From Pseudomonas pisciculturae (GTDB taxonomy: Bacteria > Pseudomonadota > Gammaproteobacteria > Pseudomonadales > Pseudomonadaceae): a stretch of DNA of 64,000 nucleotides. The notes under the pieces are model-generated. The model saw only the letters and a list, made by a program, of their open reading frames with translations, was not told where the DNA came from and did not search any database. Every line of letters starts with the position of its first letter. Positions within the stretch are counted from its first letter, which is position 1. Below are positions 52,651 through 62,017 of the stretch, in pieces. The translations under genes and the position numbers were made by a program. The DNA is taken from positions 558,001 through 622,000 of the forward strand of contig NZ_JACVZE010000002.1 in NCBI RefSeq assembly GCF_015461805.1, read 5' to 3'.

Positions 52651-53949
52651 ATGCGCGAACCCGGCTTGTTAAAGCCAGCAGTGCTTTGGCTACTGCTGTT
52701 GGCGCCGCTGTTTTTCAGCACTTACGGCTTCGCCACCTGGGTCACCAGCCAACGCAGCGATGTCGGCACGCTGGTGTTCGACTGGGAAACCCATATGCCG
52801 TTCTGGGCCTGGACCATCGTGCCCTATTGGTCCATTGACCTGCTTTACGGGTTCTCCCTGCTGCTGCCCAATACCCGGCATGAGTTGAAGCAACATGCGC
52901 TGCGCCTATTGAGTGCACAGGTGATCGCCGTGAGCTGCTTCCTGATCTGGCCGCTGCGTTTCACCTTCGAGCGGCCGGAACTGGATGGGGTGTTTGGCTG
53001 GTTGTTTGCGGTGCTGGCAGGGTTCGACAAGCCGTTCAACCAGGCGCCTTCGCTGCATATCGCGCTGCTGGTGATCTTGTGGGTGATGTTCCAGCGCCAT
53101 ACCCAGGGCGTGTGGCGCTGGGTGGTGCATGGGTGGTTTGCGTTGATCGGTATTTCGGTGCTGACCACTTATCAACACCACTTTATCGACTTACCCACAG
53201 GCGCACTGGCTGGCTGGATTTGCGTGTGGCTGTGGCCGTTAGAACACCCGAGCCCGCTGTTGAATGCGCGGCTGACGCGAGACCCCAAGCGTTGGCGGCT
53301 GGGTGTGCGCTATGGGTTGGGCGCGCTGGCGCTGGCTATCCTGGCGTTGTTCATGGGCGGCGGTTGGCTGTGGATACTTTGGCCAGCGGTGTCCCTCGCC
53401 TTGATCAGCGCCCATTACGTTGTACTCGGTGCCTCGGGTTTCCAGAAACGCGCCGATGGGCGACTGACTCCGGCGTCGCGCTGGCTCTATGCGCCCTATC
53501 TGGCAGCCGCGTGGGTTAACTCGCGCCTGTGGACACGTAAACATCCACAGCCCGACCTGATTGTGGATAACGTCTGGCTCGGGCGTATTCCTACGACTGG
53601 CGAGCAGGCCCCCTTCAAGGCCATCGTCGACCTCTGCGCCGAACTGCCGATTAATCCACAGGGCCGCGCCTACGCGTCCATCCCCGTGCTGGACCTGATC
53701 GCCCCCACGCCCGACGAATGCCTGCAAGCCGCCCAAGCCATCGAACGCCTGCGCCCAAGCGGCCCGCTGCTGGTGTGTTGCGCGCTGGGCTACTCGCGCA
53801 GCGCCACCGCTGTGGCGGCCTGGCTGCTGCATACAGGCCGCGCAACGACGGTGGAGCAAGCGCTGACTATTATTCGTACAGCGCGGGCCGATGTGGTCCT
53901 GCATCCTGCTCACCGTGAAGCGTTGGAGGGTTTGCCCCATGCCCGCTGA
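52651..53949 (+). CDS. ynbD: YnbD-like fusion: PAP2-type membrane phosphatase plus dual-specificity phosphatase
   Basis: 432 residues. About eight membrane helices (10-265) carry a PAP2-like signature with KPFNQAPSLHIALLVILW and TYQHHFIDLPTGA. A cytoplasmic dual-specificity phosphatase domain (about 290-430) has the P-loop VCCALGYSRSATAVAAWLL (C-x5-R). The two phosphatase types in one protein suggest removal of phosphate from lipid intermediates. It starts 2 bp after the ynbC stop; the frame's earlier start is rejected. It overlaps the next small gene by 11 bp. Confidence 0.88.
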   Translation: MREPGLLKPAVLWLLLLAPLFFSTYGFATWVTSQRSDVGTLVFDWETHMPFWAWTIVPYWSIDLLYGFSLLLPNTRHELKQHALRLLSAQVIAVSCFLIWPLRFTFERPELDGVFGWLFAVLAGFDKPFNQAPSLHIALLVILWVMFQRHTQGVWRWVVHGWFALIGISVLTTYQHHFIDLPTGALAGWICVWLWPLEHPSPLLNARLTRDPKRWRLGVRYGLGALALAILALFMGGGWLWILWPAVSLALISAHYVVLGASGFQKRADGRLTPASRWLYAPYLAAAWVNSRLWTRKHPQPDLIVDNVWLGRIPTTGEQAPFKAIVDLCAELPINPQGRAYASIPVLDLIAPTPDECLQAAQAIERLRPSGPLLVCCALGYSRSATAVAAWLLHTGRATTVEQALTIIRTARADVVLHPAHREALEGLPHAR

Positions 53950-54382
53950 TATGGAACTCCAGATCGTCGCCAGCCTGTTGCGTCGTGGCCGTTCGCTGGA
54001 TCAGTTATCCACAGGCCTGACGTTGTTGGGCGTACTGTTCGGCCTGGCTCAGCTATTAATGGCCAGTATCGCGCCGATCTGCCTGTTACTCAGCCTGTGG
54101 ATGATCATCCTCGGGCTGCTGCAAAAATACTGGGCGCTGCGCGTAGCCTTCGACGCCGACTTGTTTGCCCTGCTCGCCCGCGACATAGACCGCACCGCCG
54201 ACCTCGACCAGGCCCTGCAAACCCTGGGTTTGCAATCGCCCAAACGCGCTGGCCGACCCTGGGCCGAACGTCGCCGCGGCGCCCTCAAACTGCTGCGCAA
54301 ACAAGCCTGGCTGTTGGGCGCTCAAGCGCTGCTGACCCTGGGCGTGATCCTCGCCAGCCCTTGGCTGCCTTTCGCCGGATAA
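53939..54382 (+). CDS. Small membrane protein of the ynb operon, unknown function
   Basis: 147 residues. It has two central membrane helices (GLTLLGVLFGLAQLLMASIAPI with CLLLSLWMIILGLL) and a C-terminal one (LLGAQALLTLGVILASPWLP). Between them is a cytoplasmic stretch with RDIDRTADLDQALQTLG. GGAGG lies 8 bp before the ATG. I do not recognise the family; it is not part of the E. coli ynb set as I know it. Position between phosphatase and acyltransferase genes suggests a role in the same lipid pathway or complex. Confidence 0.82.
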   Translation: MPADMELQIVASLLRRGRSLDQLSTGLTLLGVLFGLAQLLMASIAPICLLLSLWMIILGLLQKYWALRVAFDADLFALLARDIDRTADLDQALQTLGLQSPKRAGRPWAERRRGALKLLRKQAWLLGAQALLTLGVILASPWLPFAG

Positions 54383-54391
54383 GGAACTCCC

Positions 54392-55012
54392 ATGTTTGAA
54401 CCCGTGGTCGCCACGCTCATCACCTCCATGGCCCGCACCGTCACCGGCGCCCGCAGCCTGTGGCTCGGCTGCGCGCCGGTGCCGGTGCAACGCATCTACT
54501 TCGCCAACCACAGCAGCCACGGCGACTTCGTGTTGCTGTGGGCCTCGTTACCGCAAAACCTGCGCAAATTCACGCGCCCGGTGGCCGGCAGTGATTACTG
54601 GAATAAAAGCGCCCTGCGCCGCTACATCATCAACCGTGTGTTCAACGGCGTGCTGATCGACCGTGAACGCAAAGACCCTGTGGATAACCCGTTGCAGCCC
54701 ATGCTCAGTGCCCTGGAAGGTGGTGATTCGCTGATCATCTTCCCGGAGGGCACGCGCAACCTGGAAGACGGCCTGCTGCCGTTCAAAAGCGGCCTCTACC
54801 ACCTGGCCAAAAGTTACCCACAGGCCGAATTGATCCCCGTGTGGATCGCCAACCTCAACCGGGTCATGCCCAAGGGCCGCGTACTGCCGCTGCCTTTGTT
54901 GTGCACCACCAGCTTCGGCGCGCCGCTGCAATTGGAGCAAGACGAAGACAAAGGCGCCTTCTTGGCCCGCACCCGCGACGCCCTGCTCGCCCTTGCCCCG
55001 GAGCATTCCTGA
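54392..55012 (+). CDS. PlsC-type 1-acylglycerol-3-phosphate acyltransferase
   Basis: 206 residues. The HX4D motif is NHSSHGDFVLLW, the second motif LIDRERKDP and the third FPEGTRNLEDGLLPFKSGL. It transfers an acyl group to a lysophospholipid or glycerol-phosphate acceptor at the inner membrane. A membrane helix is not obvious, so it may be peripheral. Neighbours suggest it makes the phosphatidate used by the CDP-DAG synthase gene that follows after 1 bp. It is not the housekeeping plsC by context. Confidence 0.9.
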   Translation: MFEPVVATLITSMARTVTGARSLWLGCAPVPVQRIYFANHSSHGDFVLLWASLPQNLRKFTRPVAGSDYWNKSALRRYIINRVFNGVLIDRERKDPVDNPLQPMLSALEGGDSLIIFPEGTRNLEDGLLPFKSGLYHLAKSYPQAELIPVWIANLNRVMPKGRVLPLPLLCTTSFGAPLQLEQDEDKGAFLARTRDALLALAPEHS

Positions 55013-55013
55013 T

Positions 55014-55946
55014 ATGCACAGCCAGACCATAATGCTGTTCGGGGGCATCGGCGCGATCCTGGTGCTCGCCTCGTTGATCGGCCTGATCCTCAAGCTGCGC
55101 ACCCGTGGTACGCCCAATGCAGTGATCGACAACCTCAACGCCCGCATCAACGCCTGGTGGGTGATGGTGGTGGTGATCGGCATCGCCTTCTGGCTCGGCA
55201 CCGGCGCGGTGATCCTGCTGTTCTACGCCGTGTCTTTCTACGCCCTGCGCGAATTCCTTACCCTTACCCCCACCCGCCGCAGCGACTACCCGGCGCTGGT
55301 GGCGGCGTTCTACCTGGCACTGCCCCTGCAATATCTGCTGATTTATTCGGATTGGTACGGGCTGTTCTCGATCTTCATCCCGGTGTACGTGTTCCTGCTG
55401 CTGCCGATCCTTGCCTCCCTGGGCGGCGACACCACGCACTTCCTGGAACGCGCCTCGAAAGTACAGTGGGGCCTGATGATCGCGGTGTTCTGCGTGTCGT
55501 TCGTGCCCGCCCTACTCACCCTCGATATCCCAGGTTATGAAGGCCGCAACCTGCTGCTGATTGCCTACCTGGTGATCGTGGTGCAACTGTCGGACGTGCT
55601 TCAGTACGTGTGTGGGAAGTTGTTCGGCAAACACAAGATTGCGCCCAACCTGTCGCCGTCCAAAACCGTGGAAGGCTTCGTCGGCGGCATTTTGCTGTCG
55701 TCCCTGATCGGCGCAGCGCTGTGGTGGACCACGCCGTTCAACCCGTGGCAGTCGTTCTTGATTGCGCTGTTGATCAACTTGCTGGGCTTTGCCGGCGGCA
55801 TCGTGATGTCGGCGATCAAGCGCGACCGGGGCGTGAAGGACTGGGGGCATATGATCGAAGGGCACGGCGGCATGCTGGACCGGCTGGATTCGGTGTGTTT
55901 TGCCGCGCCGATATTCTTCCACCTTGTGCGCTACTGGTGGACCTGA
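55014..55946 (+). CDS. ynbB: Phosphatidate cytidylyltransferase (CdsA paralogue, YnbB-like)
   Basis: 310 residues with eight or more membrane helices. The CdsA signature is at LSPSKTVEGFVGGI and KRDRGVKDWGHMIEGHGGMLDRLDSV (key pattern S-K-E-GG...KD-xxxxxPGHGG-xxDRxD). It makes CDP-diacylglycerol from phosphatidate and CTP, supplying the YnbA-like transferase. ATG 55014 follows GGAG. It is the last gene of the operon and is followed by a REPIN. Confidence 0.92.
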   Translation: MHSQTIMLFGGIGAILVLASLIGLILKLRTRGTPNAVIDNLNARINAWWVMVVVIGIAFWLGTGAVILLFYAVSFYALREFLTLTPTRRSDYPALVAAFYLALPLQYLLIYSDWYGLFSIFIPVYVFLLLPILASLGGDTTHFLERASKVQWGLMIAVFCVSFVPALLTLDIPGYEGRNLLLIAYLVIVVQLSDVLQYVCGKLFGKHKIAPNLSPSKTVEGFVGGILLSSLIGAALWWTTPFNPWQSFLIALLINLLGFAGGIVMSAIKRDRGVKDWGHMIEGHGGMLDRLDSVCFAAPIFFHLVRYWWT

Positions 55947-55976
55947 CCCCACCATTCTCAAGCCAGACAAAGATCA

Positions 55977-56071
55977 AAATGTGGGAGGGGGCTTGCCCCC
56001 GATTGCGCTGTATCAGCCAACCTATTCGTAGCTGACACTCCGCAATCGGGGGCAAGCCCCCTCCCACATTT
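55977..56071. repeat. REPIN, family A
   Basis: AAATGTGGGAGGGGGCTTGC and its inverted copy ending CTCCCACATTT bound the element. A decayed REP-like sequence (GTGGGACCTTGCTCCCTC) follows near 56108. Confidence 0.9.
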
Positions 56072-56212
56072 GTTCTGCGGCAAATTTAACACTGCGGTTA
56101 TCTGGTGACGTGGGACCTTGCTCCCTCGCTACACACAGCAAGGCGTATCTGGGTAATCTTTTGTATCAAAGACGCGTGTAAGATACGCCGCACTTAGCCA
56201 GGGATGCTCACC

Positions 56213-59200
56213 ATGTTCGACTCGTTCAAAGCGATCAGCCGCCGTATTGCCGGTGCGTTAGCGACTGTGGTGGGGGCCGTTTTCGGTCAATGGCATCCGC
56301 CGTTTTGGCTGCGGGCCATCGGGCGTGGCCTGGCTAACGTAGGCCACAAAGCCCGCGCCTATCCGCGCCAGGCAGGTGCCGGTGTGTTGGCCGTGGTGTT
56401 GCTGGCCGCCGCCGGGTTTTATGGCTGGCAGTGGTATTCCCACTTGCCGCAGCCCCACACTGCGAGTTATTCGCTGCACAAACCTAACCTGACCGACTAC
56501 ACCCAGCCATCGCCGGTTGTGGATAACTTGCAGGTTCGCTTCGCCGAGTCCGTCGCCCCGCTGACGGCGATTGGCAAGCCGGTGACCGAAGGCATCACCC
56601 TCAAACCAAGCGTGGCCGGCACCTGGCGCTGGTCCGATGACCGCACCTTGCTGTTCGTGCCGGAAAAAGACTGGCCCATCGACGCCGGCTACACCCTGGA
56701 CCTCGCGAAGAAAAACCTGCTGGCCGACGGCGTGTTGCTGGACCAGTACAGCGCTCAATTCTCCACCCAACCGTTCCGCGCCACCCTGGCACAAACCGAG
56801 TTGTATCAAGACCCGTCCAACCCAACGCTGAAACAGTTGGTCGCCACCTTCCATTTTTCCCACCCGGTGGATGAAGACAGCCTACGCAAGCGTGTGTCGG
56901 TGACCCTCGACAAAGGCCTGGCCTACCGCGACGCCCAGTTGCCCAACCGCCCGGAAATCACCTTCGACGAGAAAAAACTCAACGCCTACGTGCGCTCCGC
57001 CGCCCTGGCTACGCCGTTGGAAAGCACGCAGGTCAGCGCCAAGCTCGACGAAGGCCTCAAGGCCCGCGACGGCGGCAACGCCAGCACTGCACCGTTGGTG
57101 GCGCAAGTCACCGTGCCCGGCCGCTATCGCCTGACCTTTACCGGCGCCGAAGTGAGCTTTGTCGACAACGAACGCAGCGAGCCGGAGCCGGTGCTGATGT
57201 TCAGCAGCTCCAGCGCCGTCGCCGATGACACCATCGCTGGCAAGGTGCAGGCCTGGCTGCTGCCGGAAAAAGCCCAGGACGACACACGCCCCTATAACAG
57301 CAACGACATCGACGACGCCCTGCTCGCCCGCAGCACCAAGGTCAACCTGACCCATGTGCCCAGCGTCGAGCCGCTGAACACCCTGCACGCCTTCAAGTTC
57401 AAGGCCCCGGCTGGCCGCGCCATTTACGTACGTGTTCCCGCCAACCTGGAAGCCATCGGCGGCTATCTGGCGAAGAACCCTACGGCGTCGCTCATCAGCA
57501 TGCCGGCGTATCCGCGTACTTTGCAGTTCTTGTCTGACGGCGCCCTGCTCAGCCTCAACGGCGAAAAACGCCTGGGCTTCATGGCCCGTGGTGTACCCGG
57601 CGCCCATGTGGAAATCGCCCGCCTGCTGCCCAACCAACTGCAACACCTGGTAGACCAGAGCAGCGGCAGCTTTGCCCGGCCGAATTTCGGCAACGAGTAT
57701 TTCGACCGCATGGTTGAACGTCAGTCGCTGGATATTGCCCTGTCGTCCAACGACCCGGCGAAAACCGTGTATGACAACGTGGATTTAAGCCACTACCTCA
57801 CCGCCAATGGCGGCCGGCGCGGCATTTTCGTGCTCAAGCTCAGCCCCCAGGATGAACCGGCCGAGCGCACGTTCGAGTACGACCGCAGTAACACCAGCGA
57901 CCTGCGGTTTATCGTGGTGACCGACCTGGGCATCATTGCCAAGCGCTCCAGTGATGGCAGCCATGATGTGTACGTGCAGTCCATCGGTAACGGCTCGCCG
58001 GTAGCCGACGCACAGGTCGATATCATCGGCCGCAACGGTTTGCCGGTCAGCAGCGGCCGCACCGACGGCGAAGGCCACGCGCATTTCGCCAAGCTCGATG
58101 AACTGCGCCGTGAGAAAACGCCGCTGATGTATGTGGTGACTCGCGGCAATGACCAGTCGTTTTTGCCGATTGCCCGTCAGTCTCAGCAGCTGGATTTGTC
58201 GCGATTCGATGTAGGCGGTTTGGAAGAAGACGGTGCGATTGATCGCCTTAGCGCCTACCTGTTTACCGACCGTGGCCTGTACCGCCCGGGCGAAACCGCG
58301 CACCTGGGCATGATCGTGCGCAGCGGCAACTGGCAAGGCGCCCTGCAAGGCCTGCCGGTGGAGCTGCAAATCACCGACCCTCGTGGCCTGGAGGTGATTC
58401 GCCAGCCGTTGAAACTCTCCGCCAGTGGCTTTGAAACCTTTGACTTCCCTAGCAGCGAAGTCGCCCCCGCCGGGGACTACACCGCGACCTTGCAGCTGAT
58501 TGGCCAGAAGCAGACCCGCACCGACCTGGGCAGTGTGAGCTTTAAGGTGCGCGACTTTGAGCCAGACCGTATGAAGGTCAGCCTGAGCCTGCACGACACG
58601 CCTGTGCAGGGCTGGATTCCACCCGATCAGGTGGTGGCCAAAGTGACCGCCATGCACCTGTTCGGCGCCCCGGCTGCCGACCGTCGAGTGACCGCGAAAA
58701 TGTCCTTGAGCCCAACGCTCGCGGCATTCGACCGCTACCCCGACTACCGCTTCCGCCTCAGCGATTCCCTGGATGAAGCCAGCACCGAAGACCTCGCCGA
58801 AACCACCGTGGATGACAACGGCCAAGCCGTACTCGACCTCAACCTGCAACGCTTTGCCAACAGCACCTATCGCCTGCAAGTCATGACTCAGGTGTACGAA
58901 GCCGAGGGCGGTCGCAACGTGGCGGCGCAGAGTGCCTTGCTAGTGTCGTCCGCGCCTTACCTCGTGGGTGTTAAAAGTCAGGACTCGCTGTCGTACGTTG
59001 CCAAGGATGCACCGCGCCAGGTGCAATGGCTGGCCGTCGCGCCAGACCTTTCGCCACTGGCGGTGGACGGCCTGACTACAGAGGTGGTCGAACACCGATA
59101 CGTGTCGGTGCTGGTGAAACAGTCCAACGGCACCTACAAGTACGAGTCGCGCATCAAAAACATCAGCCAACCCGCCTCCCCGCTGGTGATGACCACGGAC

Positions 59201-62017
59201 GGCGCCAAGCAAACCCTGAATACCGCAACGCCGGGCGACTTCACGCTGCAAGTCAAGGACGCCAACGGCAACCTGCTCAACCAAATCGACTACAGCGTGG
59301 CCGGGCGCGGCAACACTTCGCGCTCGCTGGAACGTAATGCCGAGCTGCAACTGCGCCTGGATAAACGCAGCTATGCCACCGGTGATGAGATCGCCATCAG
59401 CATCCGCGCGCCCTACACCGGCGCCGGCTTGATTACCATTGAACGCGACAAGGTCTACACCCAGCAGTGGTTCAAGGCCGACAGCACCAACAGCGTGCAG
59501 CACATCCGCGTGCCGGCGGGGCTTGAGGGCAATGCCTACGTCAACGTGCAGTTCGTGCGGGATATGGGCTCGGCCGAGGTGTATATGAGCCCGCTGTCCT
59601 ACGGCGTGGTGCCGTTCAGCATCAACCTGGATGCGCGGCGCATGGCGCTGAAAGTCGAGGGCCCGGCGAAGATCGAGCCGGGGCAGACGCTAGATATCAA
59701 GGTCAATGCTGATCGCCCGGGCCGCGCCGTGGTCTACGCGGTGGACGAAGGCATCCTGCAAGTGGCGCGCTACCAGACGCCGGACCCGCTGGGTTTCTTC
59801 TTCCAGAAGCGGGCGCTGGAGGTCGGCACCAGTCAGATTCTTGACCTGATCCTGCCGGAATTCAGCCGCCTGCTCAGTGGGGCAGCGCCCGGTGGCGATA
59901 CGGAAGGCGCCCTGGCCAATCACCTCAACCCGTTCAAGCGTAAACATCAGCCGCCTGTAGCTTGGTGGTCTGGTTTGGTGGACTTGCCGGCCGGTGAAAC
60001 CGTGCTGCATTACCAAGTGCCGGACAGCTTCAACGGCAAGCTGCACCTGTTTGCAGTCGCCGTGGACAGCGACAGCGTCGGCGTCAGCGAAGCCACTACC
60101 GACGTGCGTGGGCCGATTGTGATCACGCCGAACGTGCCAGCTTTTGTGGCGCCAGGGGATGTGTTCAACGTCAGCGCTGGGGTGTTCAGCAACCTCGATG
60201 CCGCAGCGGACGTGAAGTTTGAAGTGCAGACCAGCGACGGCCTCAAGCTGCAGGGCGACAAAGGCAGCACCCTGTCCCTGCAACCGCGCAAGGAAGGCAC
60301 CGCCGAGTTCAAGATCAAGGTCGGCGACACCCTGGGTTCTGCCGACCTGCGTTTTGTCGCGGTGCTGCCAAACGGCAAGCGCATCCAGGTGGCGGAAACC
60401 ACCTCGATCCGCCCCCTGAGTGAGCACCGCGTGGTCTTGAGCCTGGGCCGCTTCGACAGCGCCAGCAAAGAACTCAAACCCACCCGCGAGCTGTTCAGCC
60501 AACTGCGCGACGTGCAACTGGGCGTGGCGGCCTCGCCGCTGGTATGGGCCAACGGCCTCAAGCACTACCTGGATGACTACGGCTATGCCTGCACCGAGCA
60601 ACTGGTGTCCAAGGCCATGCCGGCGTTGATCTGGGGCGGCAACGCCCCCGAAGCCGAGCAGGCCTTCAACAGTGCGGTGCGCATGCTGCGTCAACGTCAG
60701 AACCAGGCCGGCGGCTTTGGTTTGTGGGCAGCCAACCCGGATGTGGCGCCATACGTCAGCCTGTACGCCACCGACTTCCTGATCGAAGCCAAGGAACGCG
60801 GCCTGCCGGTGCCGGAAGATCTGCTGGTGCGCTCGAACGCGTATCTGACAGACCTGGCCAACGGCCCGAGTGAAGGCCTGTCGGAATTGCGCAATCGCGC
60901 CTACGCCAGTTACCTCTTGAGCCGTCAGGGGATTCTGGTGAGCGGCGCCTTGAGCGATATCCGCGAGCGCTACGAAAGCTACTTCAAGGACAGCTGGCAA
61001 AACGATCTGGGCGCCGCTTACCTGGCAGCCAGCTACAAGTTGCTCAAGCAGGATCGCCAGGCCGATACCTTGTTCGGCAAAATCCCTTGGCGCGCCCTTG
61101 TGGATAAGTGGACCAGCGACGGCCTCTACTACGACCCGCTGGTGCACGATGCCGAACACCTGCACCTGCTGGCGCGGCACTTCCCGGAGCTGATGGACGA
61201 TGTGCCCACGGCGCTGCTGGATAAACTCGGCAAGCGCCTCAACGAGCAGCGTTACAACTCGTTGTCGGCGGCCCTGTTGCTGCGGGCTCTGGACAACTAT
61301 GGCCAGCGTGCGCAAAGCGATATGACCCTCAAGGCCACCGCCTGGTTGGGTGATAAACAGCAGCAGTTGCTGGAGATGGCCGGCCAACCGCCACGCGCTG
61401 CGGTGCCGAGCGCCACGCAAAAGCTGGTGATGGAAAAGTCCGACGGCCCCGCCGCGTTCTACATGCTCAGCGAAGCCGGTTTCGACAAGGGCACCAAGCT
61501 TAAGCCGATCACCAATGGCCTGGAGATCATCCACGAATACCTCGACCTCAAGGGCGAGCCGGTGAGTAAAGTCGCGGTGGGGGATGAGTTCCTGGTGCGC
61601 TTGCGCCTGCGCGCTACCGACCGCGATCAAGTGCAACAAGTGGCCGTGGTCGACCTGCTGCCGGGCGGCGTCGAGCCTGTGTATAACTTGCCGCCGGAGC
61701 CGGAAGCCGCCAGCAGCGAGGAAGGTGAAGGCGAAGAATCCGAGTACGTAGAAGAAGACAGCCAGGAAGAAGCCAGCTGGCAAGCGCCTATCGGCGAAAC
61801 CGAGCTGAGCACTTGGCAGCCGGAGTATGTGGATGTTCGCGATGATCGAGTCGTGCTGTACGGCACTGCACTGCGCGACGTAGGCACGTTCGTCTACCGC
61901 GTGCGCGCCACCAACGCCGGTACCTTCAATACGCCACCGGCCTACGCCGAGGGCATGTACGAAACCACCCTGCAAGGGCGCGGCAAAGTAGGCCAGCTTG
62001 AAATTACCAAGCCTTAA
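56213..62017 (+). CDS. yfhM: Bacterial alpha-2-macroglobulin (YfhM-type) with thioester
   Basis: 1934 residues. An N-terminal membrane helix (AGAGVLAVVLLAAAGFYGWQ) is followed by the long chain of MG beta-domains, including AYLFTDRGLYRPGETAHLG and the central A2M region GPIVITPNVPAFVAPGD. The thioester motif CTEQ has its cysteine at about residue 1460, then an alpha-helical thioester domain and a C-terminal receptor-like domain. An acidic insert (SSEEGEGEESEYVEEDSQEE) lies near 1840. It traps proteases in the periplasm, protecting the cell envelope. AGGG precedes ATG 56213 (56204 is an alternative). The stop overlaps the start of pbpC. Confidence 0.92.
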   Translation: MFDSFKAISRRIAGALATVVGAVFGQWHPPFWLRAIGRGLANVGHKARAYPRQAGAGVLAVVLLAAAGFYGWQWYSHLPQPHTASYSLHKPNLTDYTQPSPVVDNLQVRFAESVAPLTAIGKPVTEGITLKPSVAGTWRWSDDRTLLFVPEKDWPIDAGYTLDLAKKNLLADGVLLDQYSAQFSTQPFRATLAQTELYQDPSNPTLKQLVATFHFSHPVDEDSLRKRVSVTLDKGLAYRDAQLPNRPEITFDEKKLNAYVRSAALATPLESTQVSAKLDEGLKARDGGNASTAPLVAQVTVPGRYRLTFTGAEVSFVDNERSEPEPVLMFSSSSAVADDTIAGKVQAWLLPEKAQDDTRPYNSNDIDDALLARSTKVNLTHVPSVEPLNTLHAFKFKAPAGRAIYVRVPANLEAIGGYLAKNPTASLISMPAYPRTLQFLSDGALLSLNGEKRLGFMARGVPGAHVEIARLLPNQLQHLVDQSSGSFARPNFGNEYFDRMVERQSLDIALSSNDPAKTVYDNVDLSHYLTANGGRRGIFVLKLSPQDEPAERTFEYDRSNTSDLRFIVVTDLGIIAKRSSDGSHDVYVQSIGNGSPVADAQVDIIGRNGLPVSSGRTDGEGHAHFAKLDELRREKTPLMYVVTRGNDQSFLPIARQSQQLDLSRFDVGGLEEDGAIDRLSAYLFTDRGLYRPGETAHLGMIVRSGNWQGALQGLPVELQITDPRGLEVIRQPLKLSASGFETFDFPSSEVAPAGDYTATLQLIGQKQTRTDLGSVSFKVRDFEPDRMKVSLSLHDTPVQGWIPPDQVVAKVTAMHLFGAPAADRRVTAKMSLSPTLAAFDRYPDYRFRLSDSLDEASTEDLAETTVDDNGQAVLDLNLQRFANSTYRLQVMTQVYEAEGGRNVAAQSALLVSSAPYLVGVKSQDSLSYVAKDAPRQVQWLAVAPDLSPLAVDGLTTEVVEHRYVSVLVKQSNGTYKYESRIKNISQPASPLVMTTDGAKQTLNTATPGDFTLQVKDANGNLLNQIDYSVAGRGNTSRSLERNAELQLRLDKRSYATGDEIAISIRAPYTGAGLITIERDKVYTQQWFKADSTNSVQHIRVPAGLEGNAYVNVQFVRDMGSAEVYMSPLSYGVVPFSINLDARRMALKVEGPAKIEPGQTLDIKVNADRPGRAVVYAVDEGILQVARYQTPDPLGFFFQKRALEVGTSQILDLILPEFSRLLSGAAPGGDTEGALANHLNPFKRKHQPPVAWWSGLVDLPAGETVLHYQVPDSFNGKLHLFAVAVDSDSVGVSEATTDVRGPIVITPNVPAFVAPGDVFNVSAGVFSNLDAAADVKFEVQTSDGLKLQGDKGSTLSLQPRKEGTAEFKIKVGDTLGSADLRFVAVLPNGKRIQVAETTSIRPLSEHRVVLSLGRFDSASKELKPTRELFSQLRDVQLGVAASPLVWANGLKHYLDDYGYACTEQLVSKAMPALIWGGNAPEAEQAFNSAVRMLRQRQNQAGGFGLWAANPDVAPYVSLYATDFLIEAKERGLPVPEDLLVRSNAYLTDLANGPSEGLSELRNRAYASYLLSRQGILVSGALSDIRERYESYFKDSWQNDLGAAYLAASYKLLKQDRQADTLFGKIPWRALVDKWTSDGLYYDPLVHDAEHLHLLARHFPELMDDVPTALLDKLGKRLNEQRYNSLSAALLLRALDNYGQRAQSDMTLKATAWLGDKQQQLLEMAGQPPRAAVPSATQKLVMEKSDGPAAFYMLSEAGFDKGTKLKPITNGLEIIHEYLDLKGEPVSKVAVGDEFLVRLRLRATDRDQVQQVAVVDLLPGGVEPVYNLPPEPEAASSEEGEGEESEYVEEDSQEEASWQAPIGETELSTWQPEYVDVRDDRVVLYGTALRDVGTFVYRVRATNAGTFNTPPAYAEGMYETTLQGRGKVGQLEITKP

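Noticed and set aside
4030..56071. Repeated GTGGGAGGGGGCTTGC elements as a CRISPR array
   Set aside because: They are isolated inverted pairs many kilobases apart, with no spacers and no cas genes; they are REPINs.
56100..56135. Another REP element near 56108
   Set aside because: Only a decayed half match (GTGGGACCTTGCTCCCTC) without an inverted partner; noted under the adjacent REPIN but not listed separately.
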